A stretch of DNA of 64,000 nt from Pseudomonas sp. F(2018) (GCF_005508865.1 NZ_SCOM01000002.1:620001-684000), one strand, 5' to 3'; positions 16,064 to 25,766 are shown, numbered from the stretch's first letter. Notes: generated by a model not told the origin, from the letters alone. Program-made: numbers and translations.

Positions 16064-17610
16064 GCGGTTTCATCCACCCAGCGCTGTTCCAGATTGGTCT
16101 TCGGGCCTTGTGGTGGCATGCCCTGGCGACAGCTCAGCTCGCCCACCTCCAGGCCGGCGCCGAGCAGGCGCTGACGCAGGTTGTCCAGCTCCTGGTCGAT
16201 CAGCTGCGCGGTGTCCGCGCGCTCGGCCCACAACTGGCTGGACAGGCTGCCGCGCAGCAGCTGCGCCTGCACCTGCAGCGGGCCCAGCGGGTCGAGATCG
16301 AAGGCCAGGTCGATGCGCCACAGCGTTTCCTTCTGCTCCTTCTTGTTGCCGGTGTTGCCCGGCTCCTCACGCTGCAGCTTCACCTGCAGCGGCACCACGT
16401 CGTGCTGGTTGCGCATCGGCAGCTCCAGCTGCCAGGTGGTCAGCAGGTTGCCTTCGGGCGTTACCTGGGACTGGGCCAGGCTCGACAGCTGGTGAGTCTG
16501 CAGGCGCGACACGGCGGCGGCGGCCAGCTTCAGCAGGGCCTCGAGATCGGCTTCCTCGTCCATCGACTGCAACAGGCGCGAGGGCAGGGGGAAGCTCATG
16601 GCCTGCTGGCGCAGGCCGGCCTGGCCGAGTGCACCGAGGGCGTTGCGCACGAAGGCGGGCATGGCCTGGGCCAGTGCACCGCCGGCGCTGGCTGAAGGCA
16701 TCGGGCCGCCGCCCGGCAGTGTAGGCAGCAGCTGGGCGACCAGGCGCAGCAGGCTGGCCTTGAGGTCCTGCGGCAGGTTCTGGGTCTGCCCGCTGAGCAA
16801 CTTGGCCTCGAGAAACACGCCGCTCTGCTCCATGGCCTTGGCCAGGCCTTCGGCGCTGCCCAGCTGCTTGCCGTCCGGCAGCATGCCGAGCAGCTTGTCG
16901 ATGCTGGTGCGCAGCTCGGTCGGCAGGCCGTCCTGCTGGGCCATGCCCTGCAGGCCCTTGAACAGGCCTTCGAGCGAGCCCTGGCGACTCTGCTGGGCGG
17001 CCAGTTGCTGGCCCAGCACCAACTGGTCCAGGCGCCCGCTCAGCGGCAGGAAATTGAGCGCCTGGCTGCCCTGCACCTGGGCGGTGAGCAGGCTGCCGAT
17101 CGGCAGTGGCAGTGGGGTTTCCACGCTCAGCTTGCTGCCGGACAGCGAGGTGTTGAGCAGATTGACCACCACCCGGTAGAGCGCCTGCTGAGTCTTGAGC
17201 TGGGCGATCTGCTCGCGGGATTCGACCTTGCCCTGCAGCAGGGTGCCGACCGGCAACTGTTCCAGGTCCAGGCTGGTCAGCAGTCGCGTGTCGCCACCCT
17301 GCAGGGCCACGGCCAGACGTGTCTCGGACAGCGCGGTGACGGCCAGCGTGGTGCCCTGGGCCAATGGGCGTGGACTGCTGGCCTCGAGGGTGGTCTGCTT
17401 GCCGCCGTTCAGGGTCAGCTTGAGCAGCAGCTGGAAGCTTTGCGCCACCTCCTTGGCTGCCAGCACCTCGGCCTTGGCGGTTTCGCCGGCGGCCAGCATG
17501 CCTTCCAGGGGTTGCAGCAGCTTCACCGCCAGATCGGCGGCGTTGGGCGTGGCGGGGCGGACGACCGGCGACGTCGCGGGAAGCGGGCGAGGACTGCTGA
17601 TTTCTGCCAT
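16060..17610 (-). CDS. FliK-like flagellar hook-length control family protein
   Basis: From the ATG at 17610 the protein has 516 residues. Most is a low-complexity Leu/Gln/Ala/Ser-rich region, and the last 90 or so residues form a Flg_hook-type domain (RIDLAFDLDPLGPLQVQAQL, then LRQRLLGAGLEVGELSCRQG). In true FliK this domain meets FlhB-C to switch export specificity. Here its partner paralogue is the next gene. The main fliK gene is normally elsewhere in Pseudomonas flagellar clusters, so this is probably a second, FliK-like protein. Its role is unknown. The frame is open another 30 codons upstream without support. Confidence 0.82.
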   Translation of the reverse strand: MAEISSPRPLPATSPVVRPATPNAADLAVKLLQPLEGMLAAGETAKAEVLAAKEVAQSFQLLLKLTLNGGKQTTLEASSPRPLAQGTTLAVTALSETRLAVALQGGDTRLLTSLDLEQLPVGTLLQGKVESREQIAQLKTQQALYRVVVNLLNTSLSGSKLSVETPLPLPIGSLLTAQVQGSQALNFLPLSGRLDQLVLGQQLAAQQSRQGSLEGLFKGLQGMAQQDGLPTELRTSIDKLLGMLPDGKQLGSAEGLAKAMEQSGVFLEAKLLSGQTQNLPQDLKASLLRLVAQLLPTLPGGGPMPSASAGGALAQAMPAFVRNALGALGQAGLRQQAMSFPLPSRLLQSMDEEADLEALLKLAAAAVSRLQTHQLSSLAQSQVTPEGNLLTTWQLELPMRNQHDVVPLQVKLQREEPGNTGNKKEQKETLWRIDLAFDLDPLGPLQVQAQLLRGSLSSQLWAERADTAQLIDQELDNLRQRLLGAGLEVGELSCRQGMPPQGPKTNLEQRWVDETA

Positions 17611-17640
17611 GGCCGGGTCACACCCTGTCAAAAAGCCGGC

Positions 17641-17669
17641 TTCGGAGGGTAAAGCCCGGCATGTATAAT
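17641..17669 (+). promoter_or_regulatory. Likely sigma-70 promoter of the ccm operon
   Basis: A perfect TATAAT (17664-17669) lies 17 nt after TTCGGA (17641-17646, a weak -35). The -10 sits inside a hairpin-forming palindrome, CCGGCAT (17656-17662) with ATGCCGG (17668-17674). Transcription would start near 17676, about 85 nt before the ccmA GTG. Confidence 0.55.
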
Positions 17670-17759
17670 GCCGGCCGTTTCGGGCTGGCTGTACGGTCAA
17701 CTTGCCACAGTATAGCGGCCAGCCCCCCTCTGACTTGAACCCCTCCGGGATGCCATGCA

Positions 17760-18395
17760 GTGATCAGTCCACGACTCCAAGCCGTTGCCCTCGCCTGCGA
17801 GCGGGACTGGCGTCTGCTGTTCGAGCACCTGGAGTTGGACCTCGCCGGCGGCACCCTGTTGCAGGTGTCTGGTCCCAACGGCAGCGGCAAGACCAGCCTG
17901 CTGCGCCTGCTGGCCGGGCTGATGCAGCCGACCTACGGTGAAGTGCTGCTGAACGGCAAGCCGCTGGCCAGCCAGCATGGCGAACTGGGGCGCAGCCTGC
18001 TGTGGATCGGCCACGCGGCCGGCATCAAGGGCCTGCTCACCGCCGAAGAGAACCTGGCCTGGCTCTGCGCCCTGCATCAGCCGGCTGCACGCGATGCCAT
18101 CTGGCAGGCGCTGGAGGCGGTCGGTCTGCGCGGCTTCGAAGACGTGCCCTGCCACACCCTGTCCGCCGGCCAGCAGCGTCGCGTGGCCCTGGCCCGCCTG
18201 TATCTCGATGCGCCACCGCTGTGGGTTCTCGACGAGCCCTTCACCGCCCTGGACAAACAGGGCGTTGCGCAGCTGGAGGCGCACCTGGCCCGCCATTGCG
18301 AGCAGGGCGGCCTGGTGGTGCTGACCACCCACCACAGCCTGAGCGAAAAGCCTGCCGGCTATCGCGAACTGGACCTGGGGCGGCGCAGCGCATGA
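17760..18395 (+). CDS. ccmA: CcmA, heme-exporter ABC ATPase
   Basis: CcmA is the ATPase of the CcmABCD complex, which releases heme-loaded CcmE during cytochrome c maturation. The 211 residues show Walker [10 protein letters not shown], signature [14 protein letters not shown], and Walker [13 protein letters not shown]. The GTG at 17760 gives the N-terminus [19 protein letters not shown], which matches family length; GGGA lies about 10 nt upstream. The stop overlaps the ccmB start (ATGA). It is the first gene of a nine-gene ccm cluster. Confidence 0.95.
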   Translation: MISPRLQAVALACERDWRLLFEHLELDLAGGTLLQVSGPNGSGKTSLLRLLAGLMQPTYGEVLLNGKPLASQHGELGRSLLWIGHAAGIKGLLTAEENLAWLCALHQPAARDAIWQALEAVGLRGFEDVPCHTLSAGQQRRVALARLYLDAPPLWVLDEPFTALDKQGVAQLEAHLARHCEQGGLVVLTTHHSLSEKPAGYRELDLGRRSA

Positions 18396-19063
18396 ACAAC
18401 GTCTTCCTCCTGCTGCTGTCGCGCGAGGCGCGCCTGCTGTTCCGCCGCCCGGCCGAGCTGGCCAACCCGCTGGTGTTCTTCGCCATCGTCATCGCCCTGT
18501 TCCCGCTGGCCGTCGGTCCCGAGACCAATCTGTTACAGACCTTGTCGCCCGGGTTGATCTGGGTAGCGGCGCTGTTGGCCGTGCTGCTCTCGCTGGACGG
18601 GCTTTTCCGCAGTGATTTCGAGGATGGCTCGCTGGAGCAGTGGGTCCTTTCGTCGCACCCGCTGCCCCTTCTGGTCCTGGCCAAGGTGCTGGCACACTGG
18701 CTGTTCTCGGGGTTGGCCCTGGTGCTGCTGGCGCCGCTGCTGGCCCTGATGCTCGGTTTGCCCGGACGCTGCCTGCCGGTGCTGCTGGCCTCGCTGCTGC
18801 TCGGTACCCCGGTGCTGAGCCTGCTCGGCGCAGTGGGCGCGGCGCTGACCGTCGGTCTCAAGCGCGGCGGGCTGCTGCTGGCGCTGTTGATTCTGCCGCT
18901 GTACATCCCGGTGCTGATTCTCGGTACCGGGGCGCTGCAGGCGGCCCTGCAAGGATTGCCGGCGGCCGGTCACCTGTTGTGGCTGGCCAGCCTGACTGCC
19001 CTGGCGGTCACCCTGACACCCTTTGCAATCGGCGCCGGGCTGCGAATCAGCGTCGGCGAATAA
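18392..19063 (+). CDS. ccmB: CcmB, heme-exporter membrane subunit
   Basis: CcmB is the integral membrane partner of CcmA. The 223 residues start at the ATG at 18392, overlapping ccmA by 4 nt. Six hydrophobic segments are visible, the first at about 24-43 ([16 protein letters not shown]), followed by [18 protein letters not shown] and several Leu-rich helices to residue 220. The motif [10 protein letters not shown] after the second helix is typical of CcmB. Length fits the family (about 220). The open frame upstream of the ATG lies inside ccmA and is not coding. Confidence 0.94.
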   Translation: MNNVFLLLLSREARLLFRRPAELANPLVFFAIVIALFPLAVGPETNLLQTLSPGLIWVAALLAVLLSLDGLFRSDFEDGSLEQWVLSSHPLPLLVLAKVLAHWLFSGLALVLLAPLLALMLGLPGRCLPVLLASLLLGTPVLSLLGAVGAALTVGLKRGGLLLALLILPLYIPVLILGTGALQAALQGLPAAGHLLWLASLTALAVTLTPFAIGAGLRISVGE

Positions 19064-19079
19064 CTAAAGAGTCACCGTG

Positions 19080-19835
19080 ATGAGATGGACCTGGTTTCAC
19101 CAGTGGGGTTCGCCCAAGTGGTTCTATGAGCGCAGTGGCCGCTGGCTTCCGTGGCTGGCCGCGGCTGCCGTCGTGCTGCTGGCCGTCGGCATCGTCTGGG
19201 GCCTGGCCTTCGCGCCGCCCGAGAAGTATCAGGGCAACAGCTACCGGATCATCTACATCCACGTGCCGGCGGCATTCCTCGCTCAGTCCTGCTACCTGAT
19301 GATGGCGGTGGCCGGCCTGGTCGGCCTGGTGTGGAAGCTGAAGCTGGCCGACGTGGCCCTGCAGCAGGCCGCGCCCATCGGCGCCTGGCTGTGCTTCGTC
19401 GCGCTGGTCACCGGCGCCATCTGGGGCAAGCCGACCTGGGGCACCTACTGGATCTGGGACGCGCGCCTGACCTCGATGCTGATCCTGCTGTTCCTCTACT
19501 TCGGCGTCATCGCCCTGGGCAATGCCATCTCCAACCGCGACAGCGCGGCCAAGGCCTGCGCCGTGCTGGCGCTGGTCGGTGCGGTGAACATCCCGATCAT
19601 CCAGAAGTCGGTGGAGTGGTGGAACACCCTGCACCAGGCGGCCACCTTCAAGGTCACCGGCAAGGCCAGCATGAGCATGGAGATGTGGTTGCCGCTGCTG
19701 CTCTGCGTACTCGGCTTCTACTGCTTCCTCGGCGCCGTGCTGCTCTATCGCATGCGCACCGAAGTGCTCAAGCGCGAGGCCCGCAGCAGCTGGGTGAAGG
19801 CCGAGATCGGCCGTCTGGTGGAGGGCAGGGCATGA
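19080..19835 (+). CDS. ccmC: CcmC, heme-handling membrane protein
   Basis: CcmC loads heme onto CcmE at the periplasmic face. The 251 residues contain six membrane helices and the tryptophan-rich heme-binding signature [20 protein letters not shown]. Conserved His ligands are likely in IIYIHVPAA and near [11 protein letters not shown]. The ATG at 19080 is preceded by an in-frame GTG at 19077, which would add one residue; I cannot separate them. It begins 16 nt after ccmB, and its stop overlaps ccmD. Confidence 0.95.
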   Translation: MRWTWFHQWGSPKWFYERSGRWLPWLAAAAVVLLAVGIVWGLAFAPPEKYQGNSYRIIYIHVPAAFLAQSCYLMMAVAGLVGLVWKLKLADVALQQAAPIGAWLCFVALVTGAIWGKPTWGTYWIWDARLTSMLILLFLYFGVIALGNAISNRDSAAKACAVLALVGAVNIPIIQKSVEWWNTLHQAATFKVTGKASMSMEMWLPLLLCVLGFYCFLGAVLLYRMRTEVLKREARSSWVKAEIGRLVEGRA

Positions 19836-20008
19836 GTTTCGCCTCCTTCGCCGAATTCCTCGCCATGGGCCACCATGGCGCCTACGTGTGGTCGGCCTAC
19901 GGCATCAGCCTGGCGGTGCTGGCCCTCAACGTCGCGCTGCCGATCCTGGCCCGCCGGCGTTACCTGCAAGACGAGGCGCGCCGTCTGCGCCGGGAGAAGC
20001 AACAGTGA
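19832..20008 (+). CDS. ccmD: CcmD, small heme-exporter membrane protein
   Basis: This 58-residue protein has one membrane helix (about 18-40, [20 protein letters not shown]) and a positively charged C-terminal tail ([18 protein letters not shown]), as in CcmD. It stabilises CcmABC and helps release holo-CcmE. The start at 19832 overlaps the ccmC stop (ATGA), and its stop overlaps the ccmE GTG. A longer open frame upstream belongs to the ccmC region in another frame. Confidence 0.92.
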   Translation: MSFASFAEFLAMGHHGAYVWSAYGISLAVLALNVALPILARRRYLQDEARRLRREKQQ

Positions 20009-20460
20009 ACGCGGTCCGCAAGAAACGCCTGTACATCGTCCTGGCCATCCTCGTCGGCGTTTCCGCCGCGGTAGGCCTGGCCCTCAGCGCGCTGCAGGAG
20101 AACATCAACCTGTTCTATACCCCGACCCAGATCGCCAACGGCGAGGCGCCGCAGGACACCCGCATCCGCGCCGGTGGCATGGTCGCCAAGGGTTCGGTCA
20201 AGCGTTCCGCCGACTCGCTGGACGTCGAATTCGTGGTCACCGACTTCGCCAAGAACGTGACCATCCGCTACCGCGGCATCCTGCCGGACCTGTTCCGCGA
20301 GGAGCAGGGCATAGTCGCCCTCGGCAAGCTGGGCGCCGACGGCGTGCTGGTGGCCGATGAGGTGCTGGCCAAGCACGACGAGAACTACATGCCGCCGGAA
20401 GTCACCAAGGCCCTGAAGGACAGCGGCAAGCTGCCGGCCGACGGCGAGGCCAAGCAATGA
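20005..20460 (+). CDS. ccmE: CcmE, periplasmic heme chaperone
   Basis: CcmE carries heme covalently from CcmC to the CcmF/H ligation machinery. The 151 residues start at the GTG at 20005, overlapping the ccmD stop. An N-terminal anchor (about 9-28) precedes an OB-fold beta domain. The heme-binding His is H124 in [13 protein letters not shown], and the conserved Tyr follows at 128. Length and motifs fit the family fully. The stop overlaps the ccmF ATG. Confidence 0.96.
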   Translation: MNAVRKKRLYIVLAILVGVSAAVGLALSALQENINLFYTPTQIANGEAPQDTRIRAGGMVAKGSVKRSADSLDVEFVVTDFAKNVTIRYRGILPDLFREEQGIVALGKLGADGVLVADEVLAKHDENYMPPEVTKALKDSGKLPADGEAKQ

Positions 20461-22445
20461 ACGCCGCGCTGATGATTCCCGAGCTGGGCCATGTGGCCCT
20501 GATCCTCGCCCTGTGCCTGGCCCTGGTGCAGGCGACCCTGCCGCTGATCGGCGCCTGGCTGGGTGACCGCCAGTGGATGGGCCTGGCGCAGCCGGCGGCC
20601 TGGGGCCAGTTCGCCATGCTGGCGTTCGCCTTCGCCTGCCTGACCTGGGCCTTCATGGCCGATGACTTCTCCGTGGCCTACGTGGCCAACAACTCCAACA
20701 GCGCCTTGCCCTGGTACTACAAGTTCAGCGCGGTATGGGGTGCCCACGAGGGCTCGCTGCTGCTGTGGGCCCTGATCCTCAGCGGCTGGACCTTCGCCGT
20801 GGCGATCTTCTCGCGCCAACTGCCGGACGTGATGCTGGCCCGCGTGCTGGCCGTGATGGGCATGATCAGCGTCGGCTTCCTGCTGTTCCTGATCATCACC
20901 TCCAATCCCTTCGAGCGCCTGCTGCCGGACGCGCCGCTCAACGGCCGCGACCTCAACCCGCTGCTGCAGGACTTCGGCCTGATCGTCCATCCACCGATGC
21001 TGTACATGGGCTACGTCGGCTTCTCGGTGGCCTTCGCCTTCGCCATCGCCGCGCTGCTCGGCGGCAAGCTGGACGCCGCCTGGGCACGCTGGTCGCGGCC
21101 CTGGACCATAGTCGCCTGGGCCTTCCTCGGCATCGGCATCGCCCTGGGCTCCTGGTGGGCCTACTACGAACTGGGCTGGGGCGGCTGGTGGTTCTGGGAC
21201 CCGGTGGAGAACGCCTCGTTCATGCCCTGGCTGGTCGGCACCGCGCTGATCCACTCGCTGGCCGTGACCGAGAAACGTGGCGTGTTCAAGAGCTGGACCG
21301 TGCTGCTGGCCATCGCCGCCTTCTCCCTGAGCCTGCTCGGCACCTTCCTGGTCCGTTCCGGTGTGCTGACCTCGGTGCATGCCTTCGCCAACGACCCGGC
21401 GCGTGGCGTGTTCATCCTGATCTTCCTGCTGGTGGTGGTTGGTGGCTCGCTGGCGCTGTTCGCCGTGCGCGCGCCGGTGGTCAAGAGTCAGGTCGGCTTC
21501 GCCCTGTGGTCGCGCGAGACCCTGCTGCTGGCCAACAACCTGATGCTGGTGGTGGCGGCCTCGATGATCCTGCTCGGCACCCTCTATCCGCTGGTGCTCG
21601 ATGCGCTGTCCGGCGCCAAGCTGTCGGTCGGTCCGCCGTACTTCAACGCGCTGTTCGTGCCGCTGATGGCGCTGCTGATGCTGGTGATGGCCGTCGGCGT
21701 GCTGGTGCGCTGGAAGGACACTCCGGTGCAATGGCTGCTGGGCATGCTTACGCCGGTACTGGTCGGCAGTGTGGTGCTCGGTTTCCTCGCCAGCTGGCTG
21801 TTCGGTGACTTCCACTGGAGCGTGCTGGCGGTGTTCCTGCTGGCCTTCTGGGTGTTGCTGGCCGGTGTGCGCGACCTGCTCGACAAGTGTCGCCACAAGG
21901 GCCTGCTGAAGGGCATCCGTAGCCTCTCCAGTAGCTACTGGGGCATGCAGCTGGCGCACCTCGGCATCGCCGTGTGCGCCATCGGCGTGGTGCTGGTCAG
22001 CCACGGCAGCGCCGAGCGTGACCTGCGTCTGGCACCGGGCGAGTCCCTGGAGCTGGGCGGCTATGTGTTCGTCTTCGAGGGCGCCAAGCACTTCGAGGGC
22101 CCCAACTTCACCTCGGACAAGGGCACCGTGCGCGTGCTGCAGGATGGCGAGGAAGTCGCCGTGCTGCATCCGGAGAAGCGCCTGTACACCGTGCAGCAGA
22201 TGCCGATGACCGAGGCCGGCATCGACGCCGGGCTGACCCGCGATCTCTACGTCGCCCTCGGCGAGCCGCTGGAGAATGGCGCCTGGGCCGTGCGTGTGCA
22301 CATCAAGCCCTACGTGCGCTGGATCTGGCTGGGCGGCCTGATGATGGGCCTCGGTGGCCTGCTGGCGGCCTTCGATCCGCGCTATCGGGTCAAGGTGCGT
22401 AGCCGCGTACGCGATGTCCTGGGCATGCCGGAGGCGACTGCATGA
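20457..22445 (+). CDS. ccmF: CcmF, cytochrome c heme lyase subunit
   Basis: CcmF is the large membrane protein that attaches heme to apocytochrome c. The 662 residues contain many membrane helices and the WWD signature ([19 protein letters not shown], about residue 240) with His ligands in flanking loops, including [10 protein letters not shown] near 100 and [13 protein letters not shown] periplasmic domain lies near 515-610, then a final helix. The start overlaps the ccmE stop (ATGA) and the stop overlaps ccmG. Confidence 0.96.
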   Translation: MNAALMIPELGHVALILALCLALVQATLPLIGAWLGDRQWMGLAQPAAWGQFAMLAFAFACLTWAFMADDFSVAYVANNSNSALPWYYKFSAVWGAHEGSLLLWALILSGWTFAVAIFSRQLPDVMLARVLAVMGMISVGFLLFLIITSNPFERLLPDAPLNGRDLNPLLQDFGLIVHPPMLYMGYVGFSVAFAFAIAALLGGKLDAAWARWSRPWTIVAWAFLGIGIALGSWWAYYELGWGGWWFWDPVENASFMPWLVGTALIHSLAVTEKRGVFKSWTVLLAIAAFSLSLLGTFLVRSGVLTSVHAFANDPARGVFILIFLLVVVGGSLALFAVRAPVVKSQVGFALWSRETLLLANNLMLVVAASMILLGTLYPLVLDALSGAKLSVGPPYFNALFVPLMALLMLVMAVGVLVRWKDTPVQWLLGMLTPVLVGSVVLGFLASWLFGDFHWSVLAVFLLAFWVLLAGVRDLLDKCRHKGLLKGIRSLSSSYWGMQLAHLGIAVCAIGVVLVSHGSAERDLRLAPGESLELGGYVFVFEGAKHFEGPNFTSDKGTVRVLQDGEEVAVLHPEKRLYTVQQMPMTEAGIDAGLTRDLYVALGEPLENGAWAVRVHIKPYVRWIWLGGLMMGLGGLLAAFDPRYRVKVRSRVRDVLGMPEATA

Positions 22446-22975
22446 AACGCCTGATCCTGCTGTTGCCGCTGGCGCTGTTCCTGGCCATGGCGGTGTTCCT
22501 CTACCGCGGCCTGTTCCTCAATCCGCAGGAGCTGCCCTCGGCGCTGATCGACAAGCCGCTGCCGGCCTTCAGCCTGCCGGACCTGAAGAACGAGCAGCGC
22601 CTGATCACCGAGAAGGACCTCAAGGGTCCGGCGCTGGTCAACGTCTGGGCCACCTGGTGCCCGACCTGCAAGGCCGAGCACCAGATGCTCAATCGCCTGG
22701 CCGAGGCCGGCGTGGTGATCCACGGGGTCAACTACAAGGACGATAGCGAGGCCGCGCGCAAGTGGCTGAAGGACTACCTCGACCCGTACCAGGTCAACGT
22801 TGCCGACCCGCAAGGCTCGCTCGGCATCAACCTGGGTGTGTACGGCGCGCCGGAGACCTTCCTGATCGATGCCCAGGGCATCATCCGCCACAAGTACGTC
22901 GGCGCCATCGACGAGAACGTCTGGCGCAAGGAGCTGGCGCCGCGTTACCAGGCCCTGCAGGAGGAGAAACCGTGA
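22442..22975 (+). CDS. ccmG: CcmG (DsbE), membrane-anchored thioredoxin-like reductant
   Basis: CcmG keeps the CXXCH cysteines of apocytochromes reduced. The 177 residues have an N-terminal signal anchor (about 3-22) and a thioredoxin fold with the active site WATWCPTCKAEH (C73 and C76). The conserved GVYGAPETFLID region, with its cis-Pro loop, follows near 138. It overlaps ccmF upstream and ccmH downstream by 4 nt each, a typical arrangement. Confidence 0.95.
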   Translation: MKRLILLLPLALFLAMAVFLYRGLFLNPQELPSALIDKPLPAFSLPDLKNEQRLITEKDLKGPALVNVWATWCPTCKAEHQMLNRLAEAGVVIHGVNYKDDSEAARKWLKDYLDPYQVNVADPQGSLGINLGVYGAPETFLIDAQGIIRHKYVGAIDENVWRKELAPRYQALQEEKP

Positions 22976-23454
22976 AGCGCCTGCTGATCGCCTGCCTGCT
23001 GGGGCTGAGCCTGGTCGGCGCCGCCCGCGCCGCCATCGACACCTACCAGTTCAAGGACGAGGTCGAGCGCGAGCGCTTCCGCGGTCTCACCGAAGAGCTG
23101 CGCTGCCCCAAGTGCCAGAACCAGAACATCGCCGACTCCAACGCGCCGATCGCCACCGACCTGCGCCGCGAGATCTTCCGCATGCTGGAGGAGGGCAGGA
23201 GCGACAAGGAGATCGTCGATTTCCTGGTCATGCGCTACGGCGATTTCGTGATGTACAAGCCGCCGCTGGACAGCCGCACCTGGCTGCTCTGGTACGGCCC
23301 CTTCGGCCTGCTGGGCCTGGGCGCCATCGTGCTCTGCGTGCTGGTGCTGCGCCGTCGCAAGGTGGAGCAGGCGCCGGCACAGGTGGCCCTGAGCGCCGCC
23401 GAACGTGAGCGCCTGGACGCTCTGCTGAAAGAAACCCGGGATACCCAAGACTGA
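22972..23454 (+). CDS. ccmH: CcmH (CcmL type), cytochrome c maturation thiol protein
   Basis: The 160-residue protein has a signal peptide (VKRLLIACLLGLSLVGAARA), the redox pair LRCPKCQNQNIADSNAP (C45 and C48), and a C-terminal membrane helix (LLWYGPFGLLGLGAIVLCVLVL) with a short basic and acidic tail. It works with CcmG and CcmF in thiol reduction and heme ligation. The GTG at 22972 overlaps the ccmG stop. This is the short form; the TPR part is encoded separately as ccmI. Confidence 0.94.
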   Translation: MKRLLIACLLGLSLVGAARAAIDTYQFKDEVERERFRGLTEELRCPKCQNQNIADSNAPIATDLRREIFRMLEEGRSDKEIVDFLVMRYGDFVMYKPPLDSRTWLLWYGPFGLLGLGAIVLCVLVLRRRKVEQAPAQVALSAAERERLDALLKETRDTQD

Positions 23455-24650
23455 TGATCGAATTCTGGCTCGCCGTCGGCCTGCTGCTGCTGGTCGGCAC
23501 GGCTTTCCTGCTGATCCCCGTGCTGCACGGCCGTCGCGCCCAGGCCGAGGAAGACCGCACCGCTCTCAACGTCGCCCTGTACCAGGAGCGCCTGGCCGAA
23601 CTCACCGCCCAGCGCGATGCCGGCACGCTGACGGTCGAACAGTTCGACGCCGGCCAGGCCGAGGCCGCGCGTGAGCTGCTGGCCGACACCGAGGGTGCCG
23701 GCAATGGCCGCGGCCGCCTGCTGGGCAAGGCCTTGCCGCTGTTGATCGCCCTGGCGCTGCCGGGCCTGACCTTCGGCCTGTACTGGCACTGGGGCGCCAG
23801 CCAGGACCTGGCCGCCATGCAGGATCGCCCTAGCATCGACCAGATGACCGCGCGCCTGGAGCAGGCGGTCAAGGACAACCCGGATTCCGCCGAGGCCTGG
23901 TACTACCTGGGCCGCATCTACATGGGCAACGGCGACGCCGGCAAATCCGCCATGGCCTACGAGCAGGCGGTGCGCGCCGCCGGCCGCGCGCCCGAGCTGC
24001 TCGGCCTGTGGGCCCAGGCGTTGTACTTCGCCGCGGACAAGCAGTGGAGCGCGCAGATGCAGGCGCTCACCGACGAGGCGCTCAAGGCCGACCCCAACGA
24101 GGCCACCAGTCTCGGCCTGCTGGGCATCGCCGCCTTCGAGGAAGAGCGCTTCGCCGAGGCCATCGACTACTGGCAGCGCCTGTCGGCGCAGATGCCGGCG
24201 GAAGACCCGGCCCGCGCCTCGATCCAGGTCGGCATCGAGCGTGCCCGCGAGCAGCTGCAGGCCGCCGGCCAGCCGGCGCCGGGCGAAGTGGTGAACAAAT
24301 CCATGGCGCTGATCCGGGTCAGCGTCGATCTGGCTCCTACACTCAAGTCCAAGGTACAGCCGGGCGATACGGTGTTCGTCTTCGCCCGCGCCGCGTCTGG
24401 CCCGCCCATGCCGCTGGCGGTCAAGCGCCTGACCGTGGCCGACCTGCCGGCCACGGTCGAACTGAGCGACAAGGATGCGATGATGGAGCAACTCAAGCTT
24501 TCCAGCTTCCCGCAGATCCAGCTGGTGGCGCGAATCTCGCGCAGTGGCGTGGCGACCCAGGGTGAGTGGGTCGGCCGTGGTCAACCGATCGCCAGCAGCA
24601 CCAGCGAACCCCAGCAACTGCTGATCGACAGCCCGGAGCAAGCGCAATGA
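23454..24650 (+). CDS. ccmI: CcmI (CycH), apocytochrome c chaperone with TPRs
   Basis: CcmI binds the C-terminal end of apocytochrome c and hands it to the heme lyase. The 398 residues have two N-terminal membrane segments (about 3-22 and 88-108) around a charged loop, TPR repeats (about 135-260: AWYYLGRIYMGNGDAGKSAMAYEQAV and others), and a C-terminal beta domain (about 280-395). The ATG at 23454 shares its first base with the ccmH stop. The C-terminus overlaps the next lipoprotein gene by 4 nt. Confidence 0.92.
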   Translation: MIEFWLAVGLLLLVGTAFLLIPVLHGRRAQAEEDRTALNVALYQERLAELTAQRDAGTLTVEQFDAGQAEAARELLADTEGAGNGRGRLLGKALPLLIALALPGLTFGLYWHWGASQDLAAMQDRPSIDQMTARLEQAVKDNPDSAEAWYYLGRIYMGNGDAGKSAMAYEQAVRAAGRAPELLGLWAQALYFAADKQWSAQMQALTDEALKADPNEATSLGLLGIAAFEEERFAEAIDYWQRLSAQMPAEDPARASIQVGIERAREQLQAAGQPAPGEVVNKSMALIRVSVDLAPTLKSKVQPGDTVFVFARAASGPPMPLAVKRLTVADLPATVELSDKDAMMEQLKLSSFPQIQLVARISRSGVATQGEWVGRGQPIASSTSEPQQLLIDSPEQAQ

Positions 24651-24970
24651 ACAAGTCGCTGGTTTCCCTGAGCCTGCTGCTCGCCCTGAGCGGCTGCGCC
24701 CTGCAGCCGGGCGTCACGCCCAAGGGCGGCGAGCCCGCGCAGAAGCAGCAGAGCCACCCGCGCTACGCGCCGCCACCCGGTGGCAATGCCTACTGGGACC
24801 CAGCGCTGGGCGTGTACGTGATCCAGGGCAGCACCAAGCTGTACTACCGCGAGCGCGTCTACTACCGCTGGGATCGCGGCTGGAACTGGGCCAGCAGCCC
24901 GAACGGCCCCTGGCAGCCCACCGACAATAGCGGTGTGCCGGCCGGTCTGGGCCGCACCATCGCCGACTAA
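24647..24970 (+). CDS. Small predicted lipoprotein at the end of the ccm operon
   Basis: The 107-residue protein has a lipoprotein signal peptide with lipobox LALSGC (Cys at about residue 17). The mature part is Pro/Gly/Tyr/Trp-rich: PRYAPPPGGNAYWDPALGVY, then LYYRERVYYRWDRGWNWASS. I know no function for it. The start overlaps the ccmI stop (ATGA), so it is probably translated with the ccm genes; whether it takes part in cytochrome maturation is open. Its TAA (24968-24970) overlaps the stop of the convergent HD-domain gene. Confidence 0.78.
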   Translation: MNKSLVSLSLLLALSGCALQPGVTPKGGEPAQKQQSHPRYAPPPGGNAYWDPALGVYVIQGSTKLYYRERVYYRWDRGWNWASSPNGPWQPTDNSGVPAGLGRTIAD

Positions 24971-25581
24971 CTCTCCAGCTTCGCCAGAGCAGCCTGCAGG
25001 TTGCGTCGGGCCGGCGCCTCCCACAGCTCCGCCAGCGGTGCGTGGTGATAGAGCGCCGGTGCATCCAGCAACTGGCGCAACAGCTTGGCGCGGCCGGCGC
25101 GGAACAGCGGCTCCGGCACCCAGGCGTACTCGGCGCGCACGGCCGCCTCGTAGCCCGCATACACCGACGCATCGCTGGCCAGGATCGACAGGTCGATATC
25201 CACCACCAGCGCCGCATCGGCGTCGTCCGGGGCCTGCTGGTGGCGGGTGGCGAGAATCATCTCGCGTAGCGCTGCAGCCCGTGCGCCCAGACCTGCGTCC
25301 TCCAGCCACTGGCAGGAACGCTCGGCGCTGATGGCCTCGTTGTCCTGGCGGCGGGTGTCGTAGATCAGGTCGTGGGTCCACAGCGCCAGCTCCACCAGTG
25401 CCGGGTCCCTGGCCAGATGTCGCCAGCGTTGCAGGTGGGCCAGGCAGGCCTGGATATGGCTGACGCCGTGGTAGTGGCGGTCCGGCGCGGCATAGGCCGC
25501 CGAGAGCTCAGCGAAGCTGCCGGCAGGGGCCGAGCCGCCAAGTTCCTGCCAGAGCGCTTGCCAGCGTGTTTCCGAGAGCAT
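24967..25581 (-). CDS. HD-domain protein, predicted metal-dependent phosphohydrolase
   Basis: The 204-residue protein has HD-superfamily metal-binding motifs: RHYHGVSHIQACLAHL (His), LALWTHDLIYDTRRQDNE (His-Asp pair), and a downstream Asp in VVDIDLSILA. It belongs to the group of small HD proteins of unknown substrate (COG4339 type). The gene reads toward the ccm operon, and its TAG (24967-24969) overlaps the lipoprotein TAA. The start at 25581 is the first Met of the frame. Function beyond phosphohydrolase chemistry is not predictable. Confidence 0.75.
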   Translation of the reverse strand: MLSETRWQALWQELGGSAPAGSFAELSAAYAAPDRHYHGVSHIQACLAHLQRWRHLARDPALVELALWTHDLIYDTRRQDNEAISAERSCQWLEDAGLGARAAALREMILATRHQQAPDDADAALVVDIDLSILASDASVYAGYEAAVRAEYAWVPEPLFRAGRAKLLRQLLDAPALYHHAPLAELWEAPARRNLQAALAKLES

Positions 25582-25698
25582 CCTTCACCTCGCCATGATC
25601 GGGGCCGCCAGCATAGCGCGGGGGCGGCTCTTGGCCGCGAAAAACCCTGTGATACACTCCGCCGACCCCCAGATTTGCCCCCTTTTCCAAGGAAATCC

Positions 25699-25766
25699 AT
25701 GAGCTTCATGGCAGCGGATAGCCGCGTTCTGCAGTCTTCCCGATCCGCGCCCGCGGAGGCCCTGGC

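Noticed and set aside
20385..22301. 638-codon minus-strand open frame opposite ccmF
   Set aside because: Shadow of ccmF; His/Gln/Glu-rich composition without domains.
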